From a virus, in the IMG/VR virus record IMGVR_UViG_3300040807_003409, positions 1-28,337 of that record: DNA of 28,337 nt. One strand, given 5' to 3'. Positions 8,352 to 16,358 of this stretch are shown in pieces. The notes under the pieces were generated by a model. That model worked only from the letters and a program-made list of their open reading frames with translations. It did not search any database and had not been told where the DNA came from. The number at the start of each line of letters is the position of its first letter. Position 1 is the first letter of the stretch. The position numbers and the translations under genes are program-made.

Positions 8352-11020
8352 TATCTATTACCTCTCAGGAAAGGCAATCTACTATCGTTCCTCGGGGAAG
8401 AATTGGTGGTGTTGCTGTTGGAGAATGGGTGGACCTCGACATTGTCTGTGGTGCTGATGTTTTTCTCTCTAAACACTGGATGACCATTGAATTTCTTTGT
8501 TGGTGCTTCAATATTCTTTTTAACTGAAATGTTGTAGTTTTCATTGTTTTTCAACAGTGGATGTTTATCAGGGGCCTGGTTTAAAGTTTTTTCCGACACA
8601 TCTTTGACCGGACCTTCCGTGTCGCCAAACTCTACCGAAAATTCAGGCCAAACATTAGGCACGGTTGGACCGTCTAGTGCTTTCTTGTTGCTCATTCCTG
8701 CTTTTGAATAGGGTTTGTATTTTTCATAGTCTATGCCTTGTGCTTTCATCCGTATCATTTGTAGATTCTGCATAAAAATTCCACCCTCAAACCTTGATTC
8801 GCACAAGAATACTTTATATATGCCCTTGAAAAACGCCGCATTATCAATATTGAACAGTCCCTTTGCATCATTGATGTCCGACGGCACCCTGAAATTCAGT
8901 CTGATAAAAATTTCTGTGTCGTCTGGCAGTACAGAATTGTCGCTGTAGACATTGGATCCACCCTCCGACTTGCCCGACATATCATTGGCCAACACAGACT
9001 TTTGTTCTATCCAATATGGATCCCCAAGAATGTTGAGGTTGGCTACCAACAAGTCAGCATTTGGATTTTGCAGTATTTGATCAAACACTGTGGCCATCCC
9101 CAAACCTTTGGCCTGTTGATCTGGCAACAGCTTGCCTATTGTGTTGTTGATCGGTATCACATTGGTGTCTGTAACTCCTCCACTTGCGCCACTGGCAGAT
9201 TTTGATTTGTCACTGTTACTGGCATCAGATTCTCCTGATAACTTTTCATTGTCGGGATCATTGCCCGAAGCATCGAAATAAGGAATGGGTTGGAAATATG
9301 CAAACTTGTAATTGATATCAAAATCAAGCACATCTTTGTTCTGTCCTGTGTAAAGGTAATCGTAGGTCCTAGATGCTTTGACGTTTGATATCAAATCTTC
9401 ATTGCTCTTGTAATTAAAGTGTTGTTTGGAAACTCTTTGTGTCCGCACGATGTATTTTAATTTGTATGCTGGCCTACCGGATCCATTGTCTACATTTTTT
9501 ATTTCCAGTTTTGTAAAAAGTCTCAAACTTGTGGTGAAACCATCGCCGTCAAAATCTACCAAATTGTTGCTGTCATCAAATTTGTTTCTATAGTATTCAC
9601 TTTCAACCACTACTTTGTTGATGAAGTCTATTATGCTAGAACCTTTGGCTATGGTGACTTTTCTTCCAGTTTGGCCGGGAGGACCATCGGACCTTAGTAT
9701 CGAAATATTTTTTACCCTATTAGATGATGCATTTTTATCATACCCAACAGGTGATGTCAGTACATCCTCACTGCCAGGGGCAATCAATTCGTATTCATCC
9801 GGAGTGATTACTATACCATCTTTTTGCTTTCTTAGTTGAACATCTGTATATCGTTCAAAAAAACTGTTGACGATTTCTCCCACTGTGTTGCCGTAACAGT
9901 TAATATCTTCGCTGACGAAATTATAGACATTGTTCAATGCCGCATATTGGGCTGGTGCCGCCTGAATCCTGTATGTAGTGACTCCTGCATCGACCTGCAT
10001 ATCAACATTGTAGATATGGATGGGTATGTTCCTTGTAGAATTAGGAATATTGTTGGTTGCAATATTTTTATCGTTGTATCCTTTGAAATCAATTTTTAGA
10101 TTGTATATTGCATTGAATTGATTCAGATAACCTTGCTGTGCCGCTGTGGCTATAAGCGTATCAATGAACTTGACTCCATAGGGTTCCACGACATCAAACA
10201 AAATTTGATATGCTGTTGCAGTGCCTGATATTTCAGTGGGTGCCACCGTGTTCCTTATTACAAGATTTTCAATGTAGTAATCTAGGCCGTCTGCCGTTGC
10301 TCCTCCACCGCCGCCGGATTTAGCGATTAAAACACCATCGTGGTCGTTGTTATGGAATTGATCAACATTGAGGCAAGACAATGAAAGCAGATAATTGTAT
10401 GGTTCGTAGTTGTGAAGCACATTTGTTCGAGGAAATTTATCCGAACTGTCTATGCCAACATTACTGGACTCTGACGCCAGCTGGCTGGTAAAATTCTGAA
10501 GTTTGCCAAATGCATCGCCGACATAGTCAACACCGATAGTGCCTTCGTTCTCATTGATCATATTATTGAATGCACCAAAATCATTGGATGCACTGATCTC
10601 ACCGATCTTATCACTCATCTCATTGAATTTTTGTATGGCTTCCTGGTCATCAAAAACCATTCCTTCCTTGATGGACACTGATTTCATTTTGTCCACTGCT
10701 TGTTTGAAAAAATCGGCATCCAAGGAAGATTCCGACGGCAGTGCTTTTGCTCCAAACTCGTCTCCGAGAGCTTTGAAATCTACACCCGTCGATCCTGCAA
10801 TCTTGTTGGCAAAGATATTAAAGGCATCAGCAGATGTCATATTTGATGTTAACCCACTATCCCCTTTGAACAGATTGCCTAAGTCAGAACCTTTCAGTTT
10901 GCCGAGAGCTTCATTTTTGTATGCATCTAGGTCAATGCCTGTGCCAGTGTCTGGAATCGACACATTGGACAGTTTGTTGGTCAAGTCATCAAAAATATTC
11001 CTTTTGCCTTGTTGACCCAT
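8351..11020 (-). CDS. Large baseplate hub-like structural protein (gp27-type by position)
   Basis: This 889-residue protein precedes gp5, where a hub subunit holding the spike is expected. The first 190 residues are Lys/Asp/Ser-rich with helical segments. From about 210 (YNYLLSLSCLNV) the chain becomes beta-rich. A hub-like ending near residues 745-775 (FFKGIYKVFLCESRFEGGIF, followed by MQNLQMIRMK) resembles the closing strand of gp27/gpD-type tail hub proteins. A Gly-rich run (KSGGGGGAT) lies near 230, and residues 489-498 (DFDGDGFTTS) form a DxDxDG calcium-type loop. T4 gp27 has only 391 residues, so this would be an enlarged relative. The gene starts 4 nt after gp53 and overlaps gp5 as TAATG. 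It could instead be an unrelated structural protein. Confidence 0.6.
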   Translation of the reverse strand: MGQQGKRNIFDDLTNKLSNVSIPDTGTGIDLDAYKNEALGKLKGSDLGNLFKGDSGLTSNMTSADAFNIFANKIAGSTGVDFKALGDEFGAKALPSESSLDADFFKQAVDKMKSVSIKEGMVFDDQEAIQKFNEMSDKIGEISASNDFGAFNNMINENEGTIGVDYVGDAFGKLQNFTSQLASESSNVGIDSSDKFPRTNVLHNYEPYNYLLSLSCLNVDQFHNNDHDGVLIAKSGGGGGATADGLDYYIENLVIRNTVAPTEISGTATAYQILFDVVEPYGVKFIDTLIATAAQQGYLNQFNAIYNLKIDFKGYNDKNIATNNIPNSTRNIPIHIYNVDMQVDAGVTTYRIQAAPAQYAALNNVYNFVSEDINCYGNTVGEIVNSFFERYTDVQLRKQKDGIVITPDEYELIAPGSEDVLTSPVGYDKNASSNRVKNISILRSDGPPGQTGRKVTIAKGSSIIDFINKVVVESEYYRNKFDDSNNLVDFDGDGFTTSLRLFTKLEIKNVDNGSGRPAYKLKYIVRTQRVSKQHFNYKSNEDLISNVKASRTYDYLYTGQNKDVLDFDINYKFAYFQPIPYFDASGNDPDNEKLSGESDASNSDKSKSASGASGGVTDTNVIPINNTIGKLLPDQQAKGLGMATVFDQILQNPNADLLVANLNILGDPYWIEQKSVLANDMSGKSEGGSNVYSDNSVLPDDTEIFIRLNFRVPSDINDAKGLFNIDNAAFFKGIYKVFLCESRFEGGIFMQNLQMIRMKAQGIDYEKYKPYSKAGMSNKKALDGPTVPNVWPEFSVEFGDTEGPVKDVSEKTLNQAPDKHPLLKNNENYNISVKKNIEAPTKKFNGHPVFREKNISTTDNVEVHPFSNSNTTNSSPRNDSRLPFLRGNR

Positions 11021-11024
11021 TGGT

Positions 11025-11321
11025 TTATATTCCTAAGTATTTTTCTAGTGTAGGTTTTTTTGGTATGTAAATTATAGATCCTGCTGTGAACCCCCAAATA
11101 GGATCAGTGATTGCGTTCATATTCCTATGCATAAAGACCCACCAAAGTTTGGCTGATCCATAAAGGTCATATGCTAACAGATCGGGTCTATTTTCATAGA
11201 AAGAATCAATTTCGTACTGTATATCATCTGGTTCGAAAGGAAACAGCCTCTTGCTGAGATAGCCAAGACTTTCGTTGCCCACAGCTGTATTCGAATATGG
11301 CGAGTGTTTAGAATAAGACAT
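11025..11321 (-). CDS. gp53: Baseplate wedge protein gp53
   Basis: This 98-residue protein matches the gp53 family: FENRPDLLAYDLYGS-type sequence appears here as YENRPDLLAYDLYGSAKLWW (about 42-61), followed by VFMHRN. The C-terminal LysM-like ending is GSIIYIPKKPTLEKYLGI. It is about half the length of T4 gp53 (196), so only the core family domain is present. In T4, gp53 helps join wedges into the hexagonal baseplate. The ATG overlaps the gp48-like stop as TAATG. Confidence 0.88.
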   Translation of the reverse strand: MSYSKHSPYSNTAVGNESLGYLSKRLFPFEPDDIQYEIDSFYENRPDLLAYDLYGSAKLWWVFMHRNMNAITDPIWGFTAGSIIYIPKKPTLEKYLGI

Positions 11322-12214
11322 TAGATAAATCCATCCTTGGCCAAGTTTCCTTGTGCAAATGATTTGAGATCAAATTTGGACACTTTGTTTCTAGAGTACA
11401 CCGGAACAACCTGTATGGTGATCTGAGAATCTGTCGGCACATAGTTGAACACTCCTGATTTTTCAACCTGTCTTTGTACAGCAGGACTTTGAGCGTAATT
11501 TACACTAGGTGGTCCGCCTTTGAATGTTGGAGATTCTAAAACTTCATCCGCTGTCTGGGTTGGTACATTCACTGCTATATAATCAACATCTTGTCTAAGA
11601 TCTGTTGTAAAGTTAGTAATGATCACCGGCACGTCTTTGAAAATGTAATCACCATATCCATTGAGTTTACAAATGGGCGGTGGATTTCCAACATTGTTGC
11701 CTTTGCCATAATACATTTTGGTCACTGTTCTTAGGAAGTGAAGATTGCTCAAATATTTCAATCCATCTTCCTGATTCATTACCGGAAAAGATCCATTAAT
11801 GGTCATCGCATCTACTTGTGAATTTTGATATGCATAATATGGATAATTGTTGTGCAATACTGCCCTAGCATCATATGATGCAGAATGCGACATAAAGATA
11901 GCAGGTGTTGTGGGAAAACGTAATCCAGGATACTGTTTTTCTTTACCAGCCGGAGCAAGTATATTTGAATCAGCCATCAGTTCATCAAAAGTTCCTCGTG
12001 GCAATGAAATAGTCACTCCCCAATCTTGTGTTGCACTAGGAGTTGCTACTTGGCTAGGCAGTGCAGATTCTTTTCTGCTGAATATTCCACCCAAAGGCAG
12101 TCCTGCCGCCGATAATCTAGAACCAACTGCTCCTGCTAAACCAGTCACAGCACCTGTCTTGCCTATAACTTTTTTGGCGAAGTTTGTGCCCTTGTTAAGA
12201 AAATTTGTAATCAT
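11321..12214 (-). CDS. gp48: Baseplate tail-tube cap protein (gp48/gp54-like)
   Basis: I place the start at ATG 12214 (297 residues). The longer frame begins with GTG at 12271 and would add 19 hydrophobic residues coded by the AT-rich promoter region. The protein has a Gly/Ala-rich N-terminus (residues about 15-45), a mixed alpha/beta body and the ending KFDLKSFAQGNLAKDGFI. This resembles baseplate tube-cap proteins, where the tail tube begins to polymerise. As first gene of the baseplate operon before gp53 it fits gp48; gp54 is the alternative, and only one such gene is seen here. A near-consensus late box ends 7 nt before the ATG, with no Shine-Dalgarno. Confidence 0.7.
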   Translation of the reverse strand: MITNFLNKGTNFAKKVIGKTGAVTGLAGAVGSRLSAAGLPLGGIFSRKESALPSQVATPSATQDWGVTISLPRGTFDELMADSNILAPAGKEKQYPGLRFPTTPAIFMSHSASYDARAVLHNNYPYYAYQNSQVDAMTINGSFPVMNQEDGLKYLSNLHFLRTVTKMYYGKGNNVGNPPPICKLNGYGDYIFKDVPVIITNFTTDLRQDVDYIAVNVPTQTADEVLESPTFKGGPPSVNYAQSPAVQRQVEKSGVFNYVPTDSQITIQVVPVYSRNKVSKFDLKSFAQGNLAKDGFI

Positions 12215-12221
12215 ATTAAAA

Positions 12222-12229
12222 TATTTATT
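12222..12229 (-). promoter_or_regulatory. Near-consensus late promoter for the baseplate operon
   Basis: The minus strand reads AATAAATA, one mismatch from TATAAATA, 7 nt before the gp48-like ATG. It overlaps the -35 hexamer of the opposing gp55 promoter by two bases (12228-12229). Confidence 0.5.
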
Positions 12230-12256
12230 GAAAAAATTAACTACATATATTATAAT
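12228..12256 (+). promoter_or_regulatory. Sigma-70-type promoter for gp55
   Basis: TTGAAA at 12228-12233 (5 of 6 to TTGACA) is separated by exactly 17 nt from a perfect TATAAT at 12251-12256. Transcription should begin near 12263, about 23 nt before the gp55 ATG. This is what a pre-late gene read by unmodified host RNA polymerase would need. The region is very AT-rich, which lowers specificity. Confidence 0.6.
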
Positions 12257-12285
12257 TGTAACAACAAACACAGAAATAACATCAA

Positions 12286-13047
12286 ATGCCAGTAAAATAC
12301 CTTAATAACAGAGATATGCTTAAACAAATTCATTTAAGCAAGAGCACTTATTGTAGTTTTATAGACGATGATAGTGTAAATTACGACCTTATTGTGCCTA
12401 CAATACAAAAAATCAATGTACGTACAGTGGCACAAGCAAAAAGAGATCGAGCAAAGAAATTAGAAAAAGAAACCGGCGAAAAAGTAAATCCTAAAAATAT
12501 ACAAAAGCAGGATCTTGTCTTTAGGGTGATGACCTATGATCACATACCAAATTCTAAACGCAAAAACAAACCAAAAACTGTTGCTGAGTCAAAAGCAAAA
12601 GTAAACTTTCCGCCTTTCCAACATTGGCGGTATGACGACAAAGATAAACTGGTGTGTGTAGGAAAATCTCATTGGAAGGGTGGAATGAGCAATGGACATT
12701 TTTCTCCTGACCACGGAAAGATGACCAACGAACTAGCAAAGATGTTTTTACTGCTTACACAAAGATATGGCACCAGAGGCAACTGGAGAGGTTATACCTA
12801 TAATGATGAGATGCAGGGACAAGCGTTGGTCCAATTGTCACAGATTGGTTTACAGTTTGATGAATCCAAATCTGACAATCCGTTTGCATACTACACAGCG
12901 GCCATAACAAATTCTTTCACAAGAATATTAAATGTGGAAAAGAAAAATCAATCACTGCGTGATGACTTGCTACAAGAAGCAGGAATGACGCCTTCTCATA
13001 CCAGACAGATCGAATGGGAGATCAAACAAAAGAAAGAAAACAGTTAG
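12286..13047 (+). CDS. gp55: Late-transcription sigma factor gp55
   Basis: This 253-residue protein is a divergent sigma factor that directs host RNA polymerase to TATAAATA late promoters, working with the sliding clamp and gp33 in T4. The family core is visible at about 140-225: MTNELAKMFLLLTQRYG, then NWRGYTYNDEMQGQALVQLS, then SDNPFAYYTAAITNSFTRIL with the following NVEKKNQSLRDDLL. This corresponds to the conserved region 2-like part of gp55. The protein is longer than T4 gp55 (185) because of a basic N-terminal extension (about 40-110). It has its own sigma-70-type promoter and several matching late boxes occur in this window. Confidence 0.92.
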   Translation: MPVKYLNNRDMLKQIHLSKSTYCSFIDDDSVNYDLIVPTIQKINVRTVAQAKRDRAKKLEKETGEKVNPKNIQKQDLVFRVMTYDHIPNSKRKNKPKTVAESKAKVNFPPFQHWRYDDKDKLVCVGKSHWKGGMSNGHFSPDHGKMTNELAKMFLLLTQRYGTRGNWRGYTYNDEMQGQALVQLSQIGLQFDESKSDNPFAYYTAAITNSFTRILNVEKKNQSLRDDLLQEAGMTPSHTRQIEWEIKQKKENS

Positions 13048-13145
13048 TGCTATTCCAATTGGCACTGTCGATTGGTTACGTGATTTTGGTTTATCTCTTT
13101 ATCATCATGATATTGGTTTGGTGGAACAAACAAAAAATAGACTAG
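13014..13145 (+). CDS. Small single-span membrane protein overlapping the gp55 3' end
   Basis: A 43-residue frame starts at ATG 13014, 34 nt inside gp55 in the +1 frame, and stops at 13145. It begins MGDQTKERKQ, continues with about 27 hydrophobic residues (LVLFQLALSIGYVIL, then VYLFIIMILVWW) and ends NKQKID. A charged head, one membrane helix and a polar tail are what a real small phage membrane protein would show, and the frame fills the otherwise empty gap before gp47. No Shine-Dalgarno is evident, so expression would depend on coupling to gp55 translation. Function unknown. Confidence 0.55.
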   Translation: MGDQTKERKQLVLFQLALSIGYVILVYLFIIMILVWWNKQKID

Positions 13146-13171
13146 ACTTATTTTACATTATACATTATAAT
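13143..13171 (+). promoter_or_regulatory. Possible sigma-70-type promoter before gp47
   Basis: TAGACT (13143-13148, 4 of 6 to TTGACA), a 17-nt spacer and TATAAT (13166-13171) precede gp47. The predicted start would fall at or just before the gp47 ATG (13179), giving an almost leaderless message. This is a weak call in AT-rich DNA. Confidence 0.3.
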
Positions 13172-13178
13172 ATGTTCA

Positions 13179-14189
13179 ATGCAGACATTTAAACGTGCGG
13201 CCGTTTTTACTGACATACACTTTGGGAACAAAGGCAACTCGCGTCAGTTCAATCAAGACTGCGAACGATTCGTTGATTGGTTCATTGCTGATGCCAAATC
13301 CAAAAACTGTGAGACATTCATATTCATGGGTGACTGGCACCACCACAGAGCAACCATCAATATAGACACACTTGGCTATTCTCTTAGGGCAATTGAAAAA
13401 CTTGCCAATGCATTTGAGCAAAATTTTTTCCTTGTGGGCAATCACGATTTGTACTACAAAGACTCTCGCTCAGTAAACTCGGTAGAATTTGCAAAGCACG
13501 TAAAAAACTTAAACCTTATTCTGGAACCATTGTACTTTGAGGATTGTGCGTTTATCCCATGGTTGGTATCAGAGGAATGGAAGCAACTCAAAGATCTACC
13601 AGCAAAGCCGTATGTGTTTGGTCACTTTGAGTTGCCACACTTCCTTATGAATGCAATGGTCAGTATGCCTGACACGAATGAATTGAAGGCTGAAGATTTC
13701 AATCATCACGGATATGTGTTCTCAGGACATTTTCATAAACGTCAAGTGAAAGGCAATATACATTATATCGGCAATGCATTTCCGCACAACTATTCAGATG
13801 CAAACGACTTTAGACGTGGATATATGATGTTAGAACACGGTGGTGATCCTGTATATTATGACTGGCCTGATATGCCTGTCTATCAAACATTAAATCTAAG
13901 TGAGATTTTACACAACTCCAAAATTCTTAAGAAACGTGCTTACGTAAGAGCAGACATAGACACAGACATCACGTATGAAGATTCTAATTTTATTAAGGAT
14001 ACGTTTTTGTCACAATATAAATTGAGAGAACTAACTTTTATCCAACAACGCGACATCACGCAATATGATTCCACAGAGATGCCACAAGCATTCGAATCTA
14101 TAGATGAGATTGTCCACAACCAAATAATGGCAGTAGACTCGGAGCACTATGATAGGAACCTGCTGGTAGAGATATACAGAAATCTATGA
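13179..14189 (+). CDS. gp47: Recombination endonuclease subunit gp47 (Mre11/SbcD-like)
   Basis: This 336-residue calcineurin-type phosphoesterase is the nuclease partner of gp46; in T4 the pair resects DNA ends for recombination-dependent replication and host DNA breakdown. The metal-binding motifs appear in order: FTDIHFG (D-x-H) near 10, MGDWHHH near 51, VGNHDLYY near 87, GHFELPH near 150 and SGHFHKRQ (GHxH) near 178. The length matches T4 gp47 (339). Its last bases overlap the gp46 start as ATGA, so the two subunits are translationally coupled. Confidence 0.95.
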   Translation: MQTFKRAAVFTDIHFGNKGNSRQFNQDCERFVDWFIADAKSKNCETFIFMGDWHHHRATINIDTLGYSLRAIEKLANAFEQNFFLVGNHDLYYKDSRSVNSVEFAKHVKNLNLILEPLYFEDCAFIPWLVSEEWKQLKDLPAKPYVFGHFELPHFLMNAMVSMPDTNELKAEDFNHHGYVFSGHFHKRQVKGNIHYIGNAFPHNYSDANDFRRGYMMLEHGGDPVYYDWPDMPVYQTLNLSEILHNSKILKKRAYVRADIDTDITYEDSNFIKDTFLSQYKLRELTFIQQRDITQYDSTEMPQAFESIDEIVHNQIMAVDSEHYDRNLLVEIYRNL

Positions 14190-15949
14190 TCAAATTCAAA
14201 ACACTTACTGTAAAAAATTTTATGAGCGTGGGTAACGTCACCCAGGCCATTAATTTCGAAGGACAGGATTTGACACTGGTGTTGGGACAAAACATTGACT
14301 TAGGTGGTGATGATGCAGGATCAAGAAACGGCACAGGCAAGACTACAATTTTAAATGCACTGTCATTTGCACTGTTTGGTGATGCACTCACAAACATCAA
14401 GCGAGACAATCTTGTGAACAAAACCAACGAAAAGAATATGCTAGTTTCCTGTGAATTTGAAATCAACGGTAAAAAATACAAGATAGAGCGTGGACGCAAA
14501 CCTGCTTTGATCAAATTTTATGTAAATGGTCTAGAAGAAACAGATGATGAAGCACAAGGCGATTCTCGAGAAACACAAAAAGATATCACTAAACTATTAG
14601 GCATGAGTCATATTATGTTCCAGAACATAGTTGCACTGCACACCTACGCACCACCTTTTTTTGGATTAAAGGCGGCTGAGCAAAAAGATATCATCGAACA
14701 ACTACTTGGTATCACTGTGCTGTCTGAAAAGGCAGATGTATTGAAGGACGAAATAAAAGATACCAAAGAAATTATCAAAGAAGAAGAAATAAGATTAACA
14801 GAAATAGAACGCAACAATGAAAAAATACAATCGTCCATCGATGCTCTGGAAACACGACAAAGAGGTTGGAGAGCACAACACAAAGAAGATATCGACAAAC
14901 TTACACTGAGTTTAGAAGAATTAATGAAAGTTGATATTAAAGAAGAAATTGAAAAACATAAAAAATTAGAAACATACAGAGAAAACTACGAAAAGAAACG
15001 TACTTGGGAAAGAGAACTTGCCACTGTGCAAACAGCTTTAAAACAATCAACCAAACAACTCACAGACATATTAGAATCTATCGATAAAACACAGAACAAG
15101 ACCTGTCCTACCTGCGGCGGAGCCATGGAGGATGGCAAACATCAATCAATGGTCAGCAAGTTAGAAACTGATAAATCAGAGTTTGAAAAATACATAGAAG
15201 ATCTCGTAACTCAAGAATCAGGATTGTTAGAGAAAATACAGTCAATAGGCGACCTAGAACAGCCTGAAACATACTATGACACAGCACAACAGGCATACAA
15301 ACACGAAAACACTGTGGAATACTTAGGAGAGCAACTAGAATCAAAGACCAAAGAAACCGATCCATATCAGGAACAAATTGACGACTTGAAAACATCTGCT
15401 GTACAGGAACTGTCATACGATAAAATGAACAGTCTAAGAAAACTACAAGATCATCAAGAATTCTTGTTTAAACTGTTGACATCTAAAGACAGTTTTGTAC
15501 GGAAAAAAGTAATAGATCAAAATCTTACGTATCTAAATTCAAGGCTAGCATTTTATCTATCAAAAACAGGATTACCACACAAGGTGGTATTCCTTTCAGA
15601 TTTGACAGTAGAAATTACAGAGATGGGGAGAGACCTTGACTTTGACAACTTGAGTAGAGGTGAAAGAAACAGACTCATCCTCAGCCTATGTTGGGCGTTC
15701 AGAGATGTTTGGGAAATGTTGTATCATTCTATCAACACAATGTTCATTGACGAGTTGGTGGACTCTGGTATGGACACAGCGGGTGTCGAAAATGCTATCA
15801 GCATACTAAAACAAATTGCACGTGAGCGACACAAGAACATATATCTAATATCACACAGAGATGAACTTCAAGGTCGTGTGAACAATGTATTAAAAGTAAC
15901 CAAAGAAAATGGATTTACTTCTTATGCATTCACAGACACAGTGACATAG
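14186..15949 (+). CDS. gp46: Recombination endonuclease subunit gp46 (Rad50/SbcC-like)
   Basis: This 587-residue ABC-type ATPase partners with gp47. The Walker A region is GSRNGTGKTT (45-54). A long coiled coil spans about 170-430, split by a zinc hook CPTC at 307-310. The ABC signature is LSRGE (489-493) and Walker B ends MFIDE with D522 and E523. The coiled coil is short compared with cellular Rad50, as usual in T4-like phages (T4 gp46, 560). The gene ends 1 bp short of the opposing GIY-YIG-like gene, leaving no room for a separate terminator. Confidence 0.95.
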   Translation: MIKFKTLTVKNFMSVGNVTQAINFEGQDLTLVLGQNIDLGGDDAGSRNGTGKTTILNALSFALFGDALTNIKRDNLVNKTNEKNMLVSCEFEINGKKYKIERGRKPALIKFYVNGLEETDDEAQGDSRETQKDITKLLGMSHIMFQNIVALHTYAPPFFGLKAAEQKDIIEQLLGITVLSEKADVLKDEIKDTKEIIKEEEIRLTEIERNNEKIQSSIDALETRQRGWRAQHKEDIDKLTLSLEELMKVDIKEEIEKHKKLETYRENYEKKRTWERELATVQTALKQSTKQLTDILESIDKTQNKTCPTCGGAMEDGKHQSMVSKLETDKSEFEKYIEDLVTQESGLLEKIQSIGDLEQPETYYDTAQQAYKHENTVEYLGEQLESKTKETDPYQEQIDDLKTSAVQELSYDKMNSLRKLQDHQEFLFKLLTSKDSFVRKKVIDQNLTYLNSRLAFYLSKTGLPHKVVFLSDLTVEITEMGRDLDFDNLSRGERNRLILSLCWAFRDVWEMLYHSINTMFIDELVDSGMDTAGVENAISILKQIARERHKNIYLISHRDELQGRVNNVLKVTKENGFTSYAFTDTVT

Positions 15950-15950
15950 A

Positions 15951-16358
15951 CTACTTTTTCTTAAACATATTGCCGTGAACGCGGACTCTGATGTGTCCGT
16001 TGTAATAGTCGTCAGATTCTAATACCTTGCGGGCAAACTGTTCTCTGGCTTCGATGTATGAAAGTTCTGCTTTATTCTTGCAGTAGAATAATATTTCTCT
16101 GGTAAATTTTTCTGTTCCAATTTGTTGGACATCTTCCAACAGGGCATCACTAGATCCAAAATAGTCTCTCCAATCCGACTCTACCTTGTATCTTCTTTTG
16201 TTTTTCCTGCCTTTGAGAGGAGGCCGTGACTTTTTAAATTCCGCTAATTTTTTACCAATGTACTTCCTACCTGTGGTTGTGTTGGTTATTTCATATACAA
16301 ATCCCACATAGCCTTCGGGTATGTCTTCCACTGGTTTTCCTTCAAACATCCAAGTCAT
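15951..16358 (-). CDS. GIY-YIG-like nuclease family protein
   Basis: This 135-residue protein has GFVYEITN (19-26) followed by GRKYIGKK (30-37), the paired strand signature of GIY-YIG nuclease domains. A conserved-looking KVESDWRDYFGSS follows, then SYIEAREQFAR (100-110), where E103 or E106 could be the metal-binding glutamate. It is a single domain without an obvious DNA-binding tail, so it may be a free-standing homing-type endonuclease or a domesticated phage nuclease. It lies alone between gp46 (tail to tail, 1 bp apart) and a non-coding stretch. No good Shine-Dalgarno is seen. The family call is by motif only. Confidence 0.65.
   Translation of the reverse strand: MTWMFEGKPVEDIPEGYVGFVYEITNTTTGRKYIGKKLAEFKKSRPPLKGRKNKRRYKVESDWRDYFGSSDALLEDVQQIGTEKFTREILFYCKNKAELSYIEAREQFARKVLESDDYYNGHIRVRVHGNMFKKK

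Noticed and set aside
7306-8457. Long plus-strand frames opposite gp5
   Set aside because: They lie antisense to a well-supported gp5 and have no family-like sequence; they are shadows.
12215-12271. GTG start at 12271 for the gp48-like gene
   Set aside because: The extra 19 residues come from AT-rich promoter DNA and would lie upstream of the late start site; ATG 12214 is preferred.
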